DNA from: Sphingomicrobium nitratireducens
Lineage (GTDB): Bacteria; Pseudomonadota; Alphaproteobacteria; Sphingomonadales; Sphingomonadaceae
DNA: 64,000 nt
Direction: 5' to 3'
NCBI RefSeq assembly: GCF_026157035.1
Contig: NZ_JANJZA010000001.1
Span: 351,001-415,000, forward strand
Numbering within the stretch: the stretch's first letter is position 1; every line of letters begins with the position of its first letter. Positions 26,769 to 35,381 of the stretch are shown one piece after another. The notes beneath the pieces are model-generated. The model was not told where the DNA came from and did no database searches. It worked only from the letters and a program-made list of their open reading frames with translations. Made by a program: the position numbers and the translations under genes.

Positions 26769-28135
26769 GCGGAAACCTTTCCGGGGAAGATGTGACGCGT
26801 CTTGTCCCAGCGCTGCGGCTTGCCCGAGGCGTGGAGCCGGAAGGCGCGCCAGGCGGCGAGGATGGCGATAAGGTTGCCCACGACGAGACGCGGCGCGGCG
26901 AGCAGCCCCTGCCACGGTCCGTAGGTGCGCGCGGTGAACAGCATGCGCATGGCGAGCCGCCAGATCAGGAGCATGCCGTTCAATCCGAGCAGGGCGGCGA
27001 GGAGGGGATCGATCTCGAGCGCGATGGGTGCACCCAGGGCGCGGGCGAACCACAGCTGCGCCCACAGGAACGCGGCCGCGTAGCCCGCGAGGAGGAGGAA
27101 GGCTGCGAGCGGACCGCGGCGGTCGCGCATGCGCATCCAGCGCTCGCCGAGCGAGCCCGACCAGCCGAGCCGGTCCCAGCCCGCCATCGCGATGCCGCCG
27201 ATCCAGCGCGCCTTCTGGCGAACGGCCGTGTCGAGGGTCGAGGGGAAGTGCCCCGCCGAGGCGACCACCGCTTCCTCGCCCGCAATGGCGGGAATTCGCA
27301 CGAACAATGTCTTGTGCCCCATGGCGCCGAGGCGCAGGCCGAGCTCGTAATCCTCTGTCTGACTGTCGGCAGCGAAGGGGCGGCCCTCGCGCTGCGCGGC
27401 CAGCTGGGAGAGCGCGCCGCGCTCGATGGCGCAGCCGACCCCGGCGAGCGGGACCGCGGCGCCGACCGCCTCGCGCACGACCAGCTCCTTGCCGTGCGCC
27501 TCGGCGAACTCGTCGCAATAATGGCCGCTGATCCAGCGCGAGTCCGGGTGGACCAGCGGGACCACGGGCAGCTGGATCGCGGCGGCGCGCTCGACCAGGC
27601 GGTCGAACAGCGGGAGTTCGAGCGGGTGGACGAGGTCCTCGGCATCGTGGAGGACGACTGCCTTGGCGGGCCGGTCCATGCCCCATTCGAGTGCGACCAA
27701 TGCGTCGTAGAGATGGTTGAGGCAGTCGGCCTTGCTTGTCGGGCCGTCGGCGTCGATCTCGACCAGCTGGATGCGCGCATCGTCGACCTTCATCACTTCG
27801 ACCGCGGTCGCTTCGTCGTTGCGATAATGACCGACGAACAGGCGGTAGTCGGCCTCGCCGAACCGCTCGAGCGTCGAGCGGAGCATGTCGCCGATCACCG
27901 CGCTTTCGTCCCAGGCGGGGATGAGGACCGCGAACCAGCCGGGGCGCGCGGGCGGACCCATGCGGTCGGCAAAGGCGCGCGGGTGGCGGCGGTAGACGGT
28001 CGCCGAGCGCCACAGGCGGCGCGTGAAATAGAGAATGTCTACGAGAAGGTCGTCGAGCGCGAAGACGAAGAAGCCGACCGCAGCGAATAGGGCAAGCTCG
28101 CCCGCGAAGGCGGCGAAGAGCGACGCGATGTTCAC
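26765..28135 (-). CDS. NfrB-like membrane glycosyltransferase
   Basis: The 456-residue protein has N-terminal membrane spans (LFAAFAGELALFAAVGFFVFAL), a family 2 glycosyltransferase domain and C-terminal spans. Catalytic-type motifs are VLIPAWDESAVIG, DADGPTSKADCLNHL, VVLHDAEDLVHPLEL (D-x-D equivalent), SQTEDYELGLRLGAMGHKT and QKARWIGGIAMAGWDRLGW (QxxRW type). This is the arrangement of phage N4 adsorption protein B (NfrB), which with NfrA makes an exopolysaccharide. Its natural partner gene directly downstream is interrupted. Start ATG 28135. Confidence 0.8.
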   Translation of the reverse strand: MNIASLFAAFAGELALFAAVGFFVFALDDLLVDILYFTRRLWRSATVYRRHPRAFADRMGPPARPGWFAVLIPAWDESAVIGDMLRSTLERFGEADYRLFVGHYRNDEATAVEVMKVDDARIQLVEIDADGPTSKADCLNHLYDALVALEWGMDRPAKAVVLHDAEDLVHPLELPLFDRLVERAAAIQLPVVPLVHPDSRWISGHYCDEFAEAHGKELVVREAVGAAVPLAGVGCAIERGALSQLAAQREGRPFAADSQTEDYELGLRLGAMGHKTLFVRIPAIAGEEAVVASAGHFPSTLDTAVRQKARWIGGIAMAGWDRLGWSGSLGERWMRMRDRRGPLAAFLLLAGYAAAFLWAQLWFARALGAPIALEIDPLLAALLGLNGMLLIWRLAMRMLFTARTYGPWQGLLAAPRLVVGNLIAILAAWRAFRLHASGKPQRWDKTRHIFPGKVSA

Positions 28136-28367
28136 CGCGCGCAGCTCAAGTCGTCGAAAGTTGGAGCCCGGGTCATTCGCGTCCCCCCGCGAGAATCATC
28201 CGAGCAGCGACTTCTTGTCATAACGGAAGTTAAACGACAAGACCTGTTCGTTTCGCGTCCATATCGGACGGAACAGTTCCAGTCGGCAGGATATTTACGG
28301 GGCAGTAAGGTTAAGGGACTATTGGCTTGGGGCAGCCGCTTTGGTTCCGACTTCGAAAGACTGCCCG

Positions 28368-29138
28368 ATGATCCAGACCGTCACGCTCACCCTGCAAGGC
28401 CGTGCAGCGCATCTGCTGTCGCGACTCGAAGTGGGCCTGCCGCGGATCATGACCGTGTGGCTGCTGCTGGCCATGTCGGCGTGCAGCCTGCGCGTCGGGC
28501 TCGGCGTCGCGGGCAAGGGGGCGACCGGGCTGACGACGGCGTTCCCGTACATTCTCGTGACCATCGCGCCGCTGGTGTCGATGGGCTTCGCGCTCAAGTG
28601 GTTCGCGCAGGGCGAGGAGATGCAGGGGCCGAAGACGCGCCTGGCGCGCTACGGCCACTGGCGCGACGTGTCGCTCGAGGAAGCGCGCGCGCATCCGCTG
28701 TTCGGTGCGGGCGGCCTGATGGTCTCGCTGCTGATCGGGATGCTGCTCAACGTGCCGGTGCGTATGATGGAATATCTCGTCGCGATTCCCGCGATCGCGG
28801 TGGACGTGCCGACCTGGCTGTCGACGCTCCACCTGATGGCGACGCTCGATGTCGTGCTGCTCTGCTCGCTCTATTCGATCGCGTTCGTCGCGGCGCTCAA
28901 GCGTGCCCCGATCTTCCCGCGGCTGCTGGTCTCGATCTGGATCGTCGACATCGCGATGCAGCTCGTCATCGCCAAGATGGTCGCCGCGCAGGGCCTCCCG
29001 GCGAGTGTTGCCGAGCCGCTTCACACGCTGCTCGACGGAAACGGCAAGAAGGTGCTGATCAGTGCGGCCATCTGGGCGCCCTACCTGATCCTCTCGCGCC
29101 GCGTGAACGTCACCTACCGCCGCCGCGTCGAGATTTAG
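28368..29138 (+). CDS. DUF2569 family membrane protein
   Basis: A 256-residue membrane protein with about six hydrophobic helices (IMTVWLLLAMSACSLRVG, PYILVTIAPLVSMGFAL, LMVSLLIGMLLNVPV, LHLMATLDVVLLCSLYSIAF, FPRLLVSIWIVDIAMQLVI) and the C-terminal signature ISAAIWAPYLILSRRVNVTYRRR characteristic of DUF2569. The function of the family is unknown. ATG 28368 was chosen; ATG 28341 would add nine non-hydrophobic residues. It stands alone between the NfrB operon, read away from it, and the Tad pilus locus. Confidence 0.7.
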   Translation: MIQTVTLTLQGRAAHLLSRLEVGLPRIMTVWLLLAMSACSLRVGLGVAGKGATGLTTAFPYILVTIAPLVSMGFALKWFAQGEEMQGPKTRLARYGHWRDVSLEEARAHPLFGAGGLMVSLLIGMLLNVPVRMMEYLVAIPAIAVDVPTWLSTLHLMATLDVVLLCSLYSIAFVAALKRAPIFPRLLVSIWIVDIAMQLVIAKMVAAQGLPASVAEPLHTLLDGNGKKVLISAAIWAPYLILSRRVNVTYRRRVEI

Positions 29139-29562
29139 TCCACAGACCGAGTCGCAAACTGCCCAAACGCCGATTTTCGTGGCCGAGTCGTGCGCCTGAC
29201 ACGAACGGCTCGGAGCTTCCGTGCCGCCATTTCAGCAAGACGAGAGTCCAGATTCGGGACAATTCTGAGCGCAGAGCTTAACCTGCGTTAACCCCGATAT
29301 TTCGCCGAATTCGGCCGATTTCCGCGGCCTGTAAAGAATTTGGAAACGGCTGCGGAATTAACACGCGTTAAATCGGATTGGTTGACTCAAAGTTAAAGCG
29401 GAGTCAGCTTCCACTCATCCGACGCGGACTGCTCGCCGTGCGGAAACGGGTGAGGCGCCTTCGGGCATGAGCCTAGTTTTCCACAGGGCATGAGGTGACG
29501 GACGGGCGTCCCTGACGGGGCATCCGCATCGTACAAGTATTGGGTGAGATAGGGGACAGGAC
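29139..29562 (+). promoter_or_regulatory. Promoter region of the Tad pilus locus, with paired TTAA motifs
   Basis: A 424-base stretch without a gene, AT-richer than its surroundings. It has two TTAA-N6-TTAA pairs at 29278-29291 and 29358-29371 and another TTAA at 29393. They resemble CtrA sites but the standard spacing is seven. A good ribosome binding site (aggggacagga) precedes flp. Confidence 0.4.
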
Positions 29563-29754
29563 ATGAACAAGTTCATTTCGATGATCAAAGACGAGTCGGG
29601 TGCTTCGGCGGCCGAATACGCGCTGATCCTTGCGATCATTGGTGCCACGCTCGCGATTGCCGCGGTCGCCCTGGGCGGCGCGATCGGCAATGCGATCGAC
29701 GACACCACCAACTGCATCGAAGCCGGCGAGAACGCGACCACTTCCATTTGCTAA
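29563..29754 (+). CDS. flp: Flp family type IVb pilin
   Basis: A 63-residue pilin: a short leader (MNKFISMIKDESG), the prepilin processing region ASAAEYALILAIIG with the conserved Glu five residues into the mature helix and Tyr after it, a hydrophobic stretch, and a short tail with two cysteines (NCIEAGENATTSIC). The product is the major subunit of the Tad (Flp) pilus; CpaA, encoded at 42.3 kb, should cleave the leader. It is followed by a strong terminator, so it is probably made in excess over the assembly genes downstream. Confidence 0.95.
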   Translation: MNKFISMIKDESGASAAEYALILAIIGATLAIAAVALGGAIGNAIDDTTNCIEAGENATTSIC

Positions 29755-29778
29755 TCCGGCGCCCCGATCGGGGCATGC

Positions 29779-29818
29779 AAAAAGAGACGGCCGGCCCTTC
29801 AAACGGCCGGCCGTTTCT
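29779..29818 (+). terminator. Terminator after flp
   Basis: Stem acggccggcc / ggccggccgt with a short loop and TTTC tail. A perfect GCCCCGATCGGGGC palindrome at 29761-29774 precedes it. Confidence 0.75.
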
Positions 29819-29842
29819 ACTTCCGGCCTCTGCATTCGGCGA

Positions 29843-29862
29843 GTGTGACACGTCTGTCACAC
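29843..29862. promoter_or_regulatory. Perfect 20-bp palindrome upstream of cpaB
   Basis: GTGTGACA-CGTC-TGTCACAC is a perfect eight-base dyad with a four-base centre, 66 bases before the cpaB ATG. It looks like a dimeric regulator's operator. It is not a standard CRP box, because the TGTGA and TCACA elements are eight rather than six bases apart. Confidence 0.5.
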
Positions 29863-29928
29863 GGGAAAGCTAGGAAAACTGCCAGAGGACTGATATAGGT
29901 TAAGCCCAAACAGGGGGGTGAGGCGCCA

Positions 29929-30855
29929 ATGCAACGACAGTCGCTCATTGCCATCGCCATCGCGGTCGTCCTCGGACTGGTCGCCGTATGGGTTGCCAAC
30001 AGCTGGTTTTCCGCACGCGAAGCGCGGATCGAGGCCGCAAACTCCGGAACGCAGCGCATCGCGGTTGCCGCGGTGCCGATGAATTACGGATTCGAGATTA
30101 AGCCCGAACATATCAAGTTCGCCAACTATCCGGCCGACGCGCTGCCGCCAGGCACCTTTTCGTCGCTCGAGGAATTGCTGCCTGCGGGCAAGGCGCGCCA
30201 CGTGCTTCGCCCGGTGCAGATCAACCAGCCGATGCTGGCGGCCGACTTGACCGGCGAAGGCGAAGGGGCCTCGATCGCGGCGATCCTTCCGGCGGGGATG
30301 CGCGCCACGACCGTCCAGATCAACGCCGTCTCCGGCGTCGCGGGCTTCATCAAGCCCAACGACACGGTCGACGTGCTCATCACGCGCCAGCCGCTCGGGA
30401 ATGCCGGTGCCGGAGGCCAGGTCACCGACGTCCTCCTCCAGAACATCCGCGTCATCGCGATGGACCAGAATGCGAAGGACGATCCCAATTCGCCGGCCAA
30501 CGTCTCGAGCACCGCAACGCTAGAGGTCACGCCGGTCGACGCGCAAAAGCTCGTGCTCGGCCAGCAGCTGGGCTCGCTCAGCCTGGTGCTGCGCAAGCCG
30601 GGCGAGCAGGAGAATATTCCGATCGTCGAGACGGTCAGCCTGACCGACCTTCGGTACGAATTGTCGAACGCCTATCGCCGCGACGGCGACGCTGCGACCG
30701 AAGCGGCCGCACCTGCGCCGCGGCCGCGCACACAGGTCGTGCGGCGTCCGGCAAGAACGGTTCGCCAGTCGCCGCCGCCTCCCCCTGCCAACAAGGTGGA
30801 GGTGACGCGCGGTACCCAGTCCAGCGAATATGAGGTGGGGGAATATGCGCGCTGA
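29929..30855 (+). CDS. cpaB: Flp pilus assembly protein CpaB
   Basis: The 308-residue protein has an N-terminal signal anchor (SLIAIAIAVVLGLVAVWVAN), a SAF domain (IAVAAVPMNYGFEIKPEHIKF, residues about 42-105) and the CpaB core (MRATTVQINAVSGVAGFIKPNDTVDVLITR, TLEVTPVDAQKLVLGQQLGSLSLVLR). The C-terminus is a basic, proline-rich tail. In the Tad system it works in the periplasm with the CpaC secretin. Its end overlaps the start of cpaC. A perfect palindrome upstream may regulate it separately from flp. Confidence 0.9.
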   Translation: MQRQSLIAIAIAVVLGLVAVWVANSWFSAREARIEAANSGTQRIAVAAVPMNYGFEIKPEHIKFANYPADALPPGTFSSLEELLPAGKARHVLRPVQINQPMLAADLTGEGEGASIAAILPAGMRATTVQINAVSGVAGFIKPNDTVDVLITRQPLGNAGAGGQVTDVLLQNIRVIAMDQNAKDDPNSPANVSSTATLEVTPVDAQKLVLGQQLGSLSLVLRKPGEQENIPIVETVSLTDLRYELSNAYRRDGDAATEAAAPAPRPRTQVVRRPARTVRQSPPPPPANKVEVTRGTQSSEYEVGEYAR

Positions 30856-32350
30856 GAAGAAATGGATGGCCGGCCTCGCCGCCGGCCTGATGGCCGCGAC
30901 CGCGGTCCTCGCCGCGCCTGCGTCGGCGCAGATCGTCGCCGAGGCGGAGGGGGTTCATGCCGGCGAACTGGCAGTCCCGGTCAACAAGAGCCAGGTGCTC
31001 AGAACCGACCGCCGGTTCCAGAGGGCGTTGATCGGCAATCCCGAGATCGCGGACGTCCTGCCGCTGACCGACCAGTCGCTCTATGTGCTGGGCAAGTCGG
31101 TCGGGACGACGAGCCTCACGCTTTACGACGGTCGCAATAACCTCATCGCAGTGGTCGACGTGGCAGTCGGGCCCGACGTGACCGGGTTGCGGCGCCAGCT
31201 GTCCGACCTGATGCCGGGGGATACGCTCGGCGCACGGATGGTCAACGACAGCATCGTGCTCGAGGGTATCGTGTCGTCGGCGGTCGCCGCCGACCGCGCG
31301 GTGCAGCTGGCCGAGGCCTATGCGCCAGGCCGCGTCATCAACATGCTTTCGATCGGCTCGTCGCAGCAGGTGCTGCTCGAGGTCCGCTTCTCCGAGGTCA
31401 AACGCACCGCGCTCAAGGATCTCGGTATCGGCATGTTCGTCACCGACGAGGACGTTCAGGGTTCGATCGGCAGCGGCGCCAGCCTGACGCCGGGCGACGA
31501 TTCCGATTCCAACTCGGGGTTCGGCAACGGCGTACTCGGACTGAGTTCGATCACGGACGCGTTCGGCGTGTTCACTGGCGACTTCCCGCTTCTGGGGGCC
31601 AATATCAGCCTCGCGCTCGACGCGCTGGAGCGCAAGGGCGCGGTGACGACTCTGGCGGAACCGACGCTGGTCGCGCTGTCAGGCGAAACCGCGAGTTTCC
31701 TCGCGGGCGGCGAGTTCCCGATCCCGGTTGCGCAGAATTCGACCGGATCGGGAAGCGCGATCACGGTCCAGTTCAAGCCGTTCGGCGTGAGCCTGGCCTT
31801 CACGCCCACGGTGCTGGCCGACGGGGTAATCAACATCGTCGTGGCTCCCGAGGTCAGCTCGATCGACACGTCCGCGTCCGTCACCATCAACGGGCTGGTG
31901 GTCCCGGGACTGTCGACGCGGCGCGCACAGACGGTGCTCGAACTGCGCGACGGAGAGAGCTTCGCGCTTGCCGGACTGCTGCGCACCGATTTCCAGGACA
32001 CGGTCAACCAGTTTCCGATCCTCGGCTCGCTGCCGATCATCGGCACGCTGTTCCGGTCGACCAATTTCCGGCGCGAGGAAACCGAACTGGTGATCATCGT
32101 GACGCCGCGGCTGGTGCGTCCGGTTCCGGCCGGTTCGCTCAAGGTTCCGACCGACGGAGCGCTGCCGCCTGACGAGATCGACCTGTTCCTGCTCGGCAAG
32201 ACCGACAGCGGCGTGCCTGCGCTGAGCCTGCCCACCAAGCAGCCCGAGGGCGTGTGGTACCCGATCGGCGAACCGCCAACGAGCCAGGCGCCCGGCATGG
32301 GCGGTGTCGATCCCGATGCATTGGAGGACGATTATGGCCACGACCTTTAA
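30845..32350 (+). CDS. cpaC: Tad pilus secretin CpaC/RcpA
   Basis: The 501-residue product has a signal peptide (KKWMAGLAAGLMAATAVLAA...ASA), the N-terminal BON/pilus-secretin region (AVPVNKSQVLRTDR, IADVLPLTDQSLYVLGKSVGTTSL) and the secretin core: VLLEVRFSEVKRTAL, ALDALERKGAVTTLAEPTLVALSG, FLAGGEFPIPV, and the terminal ILGSLPIIGTLFRSTNFRREETELVIIVTPRLV. It forms the outer-membrane channel for the pilus. ATG 30845 was preferred to ATG 30830 because of the ggtggggg ribosome binding site and because it overlaps the cpaB stop closely. Confidence 0.92.
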   Translation: MRAEKKWMAGLAAGLMAATAVLAAPASAQIVAEAEGVHAGELAVPVNKSQVLRTDRRFQRALIGNPEIADVLPLTDQSLYVLGKSVGTTSLTLYDGRNNLIAVVDVAVGPDVTGLRRQLSDLMPGDTLGARMVNDSIVLEGIVSSAVAADRAVQLAEAYAPGRVINMLSIGSSQQVLLEVRFSEVKRTALKDLGIGMFVTDEDVQGSIGSGASLTPGDDSDSNSGFGNGVLGLSSITDAFGVFTGDFPLLGANISLALDALERKGAVTTLAEPTLVALSGETASFLAGGEFPIPVAQNSTGSGSAITVQFKPFGVSLAFTPTVLADGVINIVVAPEVSSIDTSASVTINGLVVPGLSTRRAQTVLELRDGESFALAGLLRTDFQDTVNQFPILGSLPIIGTLFRSTNFRREETELVIIVTPRLVRPVPAGSLKVPTDGALPPDEIDLFLLGKTDSGVPALSLPTKQPEGVWYPIGEPPTSQAPGMGGVDPDALEDDYGHDL

Positions 32351-32615
32351 GCCGCTGGCCGGAATCGGCCTCGTCGCACTGCTCGGCGCGTGCGCGCCTG
32401 TCGCGCATCATTACGGCGAGGCGGTGAAGTACAATACCGCTGTCCAGACGATCAATCCCGCGCCGGTCTATCCGGCTGGGGGCGCGCAGCCCGGCGACAG
32501 CGGCGAACATGGCTCGGACGCCGTGCAGCGCTATCGCGACGACAGCGTCAAGCAGCCGTCGCGCGAAAGTGCGAGCGGCGGAGTCGGAGGTGGAAGCAGC
32601 GGGGGGCCTAGATAG
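32334..32615 (+). CDS. Small lipoprotein in the CpaD position of the Tad operon
   Basis: A 93-residue lipoprotein with lipobox LLGAC (residues 16-20). The mature part reads VAHHYGEAVKYNTAVQTINP, then a short linker, a DSGEHGSDAVQRYRDDSVK segment and a glycine/serine-rich tail. In other Tad systems this slot holds CpaD, a lipoprotein of roughly 200 residues that helps the secretin reach the outer membrane; the QRY segment resembles the end of CpaD proteins, so this may be a shortened functional relative. The ATG overlaps the end of cpaC and has a ggagg ribosome binding site. Confidence 0.6.
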   Translation: MATTFKPLAGIGLVALLGACAPVAHHYGEAVKYNTAVQTINPAPVYPAGGAQPGDSGEHGSDAVQRYRDDSVKQPSRESASGGVGGGSSGGPR

Positions 32616-32633
32616 GTCTGAAGGACATGGATC

Positions 32634-34235
32634 ATGGCTCGGTATGAAAAGTTCTGGCGTAATGAGGACGGGGCAGTCGCCCCGACCATCGGGCTAACCG
32701 CCTTCCTGCTCGTCGCAGCCGGCGGCGTCGCGTTCGACTATGCCCGGCTGGCGACCCTCGATACCGAAATGCAAAGCGCGGCCGACCAGGCGGCGCTCGC
32801 CGCCGCGACCCAACTCGACCAGAATAGCGGGACGATCACCCGCGCGACGGCCGCCGCCAACCGCCTGATCGAGAACCGTACCTTGTTGTCCAACGACAGC
32901 GGTGCGCGTGCGATCGGCATCGCGTCGGTGTCCTTCTACGCCACGGCCGCCCATGCGCAGGTCGCGAACGGCAACGCATGCCCGAGCGCCAACAAGGTGA
33001 CGACCGATGCCGACGCGCATTTCGTGTGTGTGCAAACGGTCGGGCGCACAGCCAACTTCGCGCTGACGCCCGTAGTCGGGGCGTTTCGCGGTACCGCGAC
33101 GGGCGTCGCGGTCGCCGGGCTGGGCTCGGCGATCTGCAAGACCCCGCCGATCATGCTGTGCAATCCCGACGAGCCTCCGACCAACACGAGCGAGACGCTG
33201 TCTTATAATCCGGCCAGGGGTGCCGGATTGCGCCTCGTGACGGGCGATGCAACGGTGCCGGGCAATTTCGGCTGGCTCGAATCCGGGATCGGCACGGGGG
33301 CCAACGCGCTCAAGGGTTCGCTCGGCTACAACAGTCCGCCTGGCTACTGTCAGCCGACCTCGGGCGTGACGACCAAGCCTGGCATGACAACCTCGGTGCT
33401 GACCGCCATCAACACTCGTTTCGACGTGATGGAAAACGGCAACAACTGCCCGAGCCAGCCGGGCGGGGTTTGCTCGCCTGCGATGAATACGCGCAAGGAC
33501 CTGGCGTGCCCCGGGTCTGACCTCGCCTGCACGGGGGCGTGGCAGCACGTTCCCTACAATCCCAATTTCGTCGATCATGACTCGGATGCGTCCACGCCGA
33601 CGGTGCAGGGCGCGCTCCCGAGCGACGGTTCGATGGACCCCGCGATCATGGGTTATCCGCACGACTACTGCCACTCGGGGAAAATCGGCCAGTTCACATG
33701 CGGGATCGCCGGCAACGGCCAATGGGACGCCGATGCCTATTTCCGGGTGAATTACGGCTGGGATTCGGCGACGTGGAAGACCTATTTCACGACCACGGAT
33801 CCCGACACCGGGGTGTCCACCTTCACGTTCCCGCGCCGCTACGACGTCTATCGTTGGGAGCTTTCGAACCCCAATTTCAGCGGCGTCGGCATCGACAACG
33901 CTCAGGCCGTGGGCAGCAATTACGCCCATTCGCGTCCCGCCTCCGGCGTCGGCGGTGTCGATTTCAGTGCGAGTCAGCCCGATCGCCGCCTGATCGCGAT
34001 CGCGGTGCTCAATTGCCAGGCGCTCGTGGTCAAGGGCAAGACGACCAATGTCGAGGTAGCCGATTGGATCAACGTCTTCATGGTCGAGCCGACGCTCAAG
34101 CGCGGCACCGGCAACGAATCCGACCTGTGGACTCGCGACAAGGATCTCTACGTCGAATTCGTCGAGAAGATCGACGTCAGCAATGGCGAGAACAACCTGC
34201 CGGTGCGGCGCGACACGCCGTATCTCCTCAAATGA
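32634..34235 (+). CDS. tadG: TadG-like pilus assembly protein
   Basis: The 533-residue protein begins MARYEKFWRNEDGAVAPTIG and has one membrane helix (LTAFLLVAAGGVAFDYARLA), then a DTEMQSAADQAALAAATQL segment: the TadG-like N-terminal (Flp pilus-assembly TadE/G-like) signature of a minor pilin-like protein. The large exported remainder is rich in Gly, Asn, Pro and Cys (about a dozen cysteines, for example CKTPPIMLCNPDEPP), so disulfides are likely. No von Willebrand A motif is obvious. Its stop overlaps the next tadE start by four bases. Confidence 0.85.
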   Translation: MARYEKFWRNEDGAVAPTIGLTAFLLVAAGGVAFDYARLATLDTEMQSAADQAALAAATQLDQNSGTITRATAAANRLIENRTLLSNDSGARAIGIASVSFYATAAHAQVANGNACPSANKVTTDADAHFVCVQTVGRTANFALTPVVGAFRGTATGVAVAGLGSAICKTPPIMLCNPDEPPTNTSETLSYNPARGAGLRLVTGDATVPGNFGWLESGIGTGANALKGSLGYNSPPGYCQPTSGVTTKPGMTTSVLTAINTRFDVMENGNNCPSQPGGVCSPAMNTRKDLACPGSDLACTGAWQHVPYNPNFVDHDSDASTPTVQGALPSDGSMDPAIMGYPHDYCHSGKIGQFTCGIAGNGQWDADAYFRVNYGWDSATWKTYFTTTDPDTGVSTFTFPRRYDVYRWELSNPNFSGVGIDNAQAVGSNYAHSRPASGVGGVDFSASQPDRRLIAIAVLNCQALVVKGKTTNVEVADWINVFMVEPTLKRGTGNESDLWTRDKDLYVEFVEKIDVSNGENNLPVRRDTPYLLK

Positions 34236-34756
34236 AGAACCGCGGACTTCGCCAGTGCCGCCGCGGCGCGGCGGCGGCCGAGTTCGCGCTCGCGCTGCCG
34301 TTGCTGATGGTCATCCTCGCCGGGGCCATCGAGCTGGGGTTCTATCTCTACAGCGAGCATCGTCTGGTCGAGGCCGTGCGCGACGGCGCTCGCTATGCGT
34401 CGCGCCAACCCTTTTCCGAATTCGCGACCTGCTCCGGCTGGACGCCGTCGAGTACGCTGTCGACCAATACGAAGCGGATCGTCCAGAAGGGTTCGCTGGA
34501 CAGTTCGGACCCCGATCTCCTGTGGGGCTGGGGTGAGACAGGCGAAAGCTTCACGATGACGCTCAGCTGCGTCAGCGCGGTCTCCTACTCGGGGAACAAT
34601 GTCACGATGGATGGAATCTACGCCGACTCTACGAGCGGGGCACCGGTCGTCACGGTGCGTGCATCGATCCCGCACCAGTCGGTGTTCGTCCTGTTCGGGT
34701 TCGACCCGATGACCCAGCTCAATGCCCGGGGCCAAGCCGCGGTGATGGGCATATGA
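34232..34756 (+). CDS. tadE: TadE-like minor pseudopilin
   Basis: A 174-residue protein with a basic N-terminus (MKNRGLRQCRRGAAAAEFAL), the TadE helix (AAAAEFALALPLLMVILAGAIELGFYLYSE) with conserved Glu after the processing site, and a soluble C-terminal domain (RLVEAVRDGARYASRQPF). TadE and TadF proteins are prepilin-like subunits processed by CpaA. It overlaps tadG upstream and the second tadE downstream by four bases each. Confidence 0.88.
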   Translation: MKNRGLRQCRRGAAAAEFALALPLLMVILAGAIELGFYLYSEHRLVEAVRDGARYASRQPFSEFATCSGWTPSSTLSTNTKRIVQKGSLDSSDPDLLWGWGETGESFTMTLSCVSAVSYSGNNVTMDGIYADSTSGAPVVTVRASIPHQSVFVLFGFDPMTQLNARGQAAVMGI

Positions 34757-35367
34757 CGCTGCGCCGCCTCCTTCTCGACACGCGCGGCGCCGGTGCCGCC
34801 GAGTTCGCCATGGTCGTGCCGCTGCTCGCCCTGTTCATGCTCGGCATCATCGATGCCGGCCGCATGATGTGGGAACTCAACGAGGTGAAGAAGGCCGCGG
34901 CGCAGGGCGTGCGCTTCGCCATCGTCACCGACCCGGTCGAGGGCAAGCTCGCGTCGGCCGACTATGTCGGGAAGACGGTGGGTGGGGTCACGCTGACACA
35001 AGGAGACCGGATTCCGGCAGCCGGGCTGGGCAAGGTCGTGTGCGACGACACGAGCTGCACCTGCACGGGCACCTGCTCGCCGCTTGGCGGGACGACCTAC
35101 AGTTCGGCGGCGTTCAACGCGATCGTGGCGCGCATGCGACTCCATTATCCGCAGATCGCCGCCGACAATGTCACCGTCACCTATTCAGGATCGGGCCTTG
35201 GCTATGCAGGAAACCCTGGCGGCCCGGACATCTCCCCTCTGGTCACGGTGACCGTTTCGGGCCTCGAGTTCCAGCCGGTCACGGCGATGCTGCTGACCTC
35301 GTTTACCCTTCCGACCGAACGCGCCTCGCTGACCGCCGAGGACATATCGGGCACTCAGAGTCACTAG
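34753..35367 (+). CDS. Second TadE-like minor pseudopilin (TadF position)
   Basis: A 204-residue protein with the same plan as its neighbour: MTLRRLLLDTRGAGAAEFAM leader region, helix AAEFAMVVPLLALFMLGIID, then MMWELNEVKKAAAQGVRFAIV and a secreted domain with a tight cysteine cluster (CDDTSCTCTGTC). The adjacent pair corresponds to TadE/TadF of other systems. Translationally coupled to the previous gene by an ATGA overlap. Confidence 0.88.
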   Translation: MTLRRLLLDTRGAGAAEFAMVVPLLALFMLGIIDAGRMMWELNEVKKAAAQGVRFAIVTDPVEGKLASADYVGKTVGGVTLTQGDRIPAAGLGKVVCDDTSCTCTGTCSPLGGTTYSSAAFNAIVARMRLHYPQIAADNVTVTYSGSGLGYAGNPGGPDISPLVTVTVSGLEFQPVTAMLLTSFTLPTERASLTAEDISGTQSH

Positions 35368-35381
35368 GAGCGTAAGGCGTC

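Noticed and set aside
29843-29862. CRP binding site
   Set aside because: The half-sites TGTGA and TCACA are present but the spacing is eight instead of six bases, so it is reported only as an unassigned palindrome.
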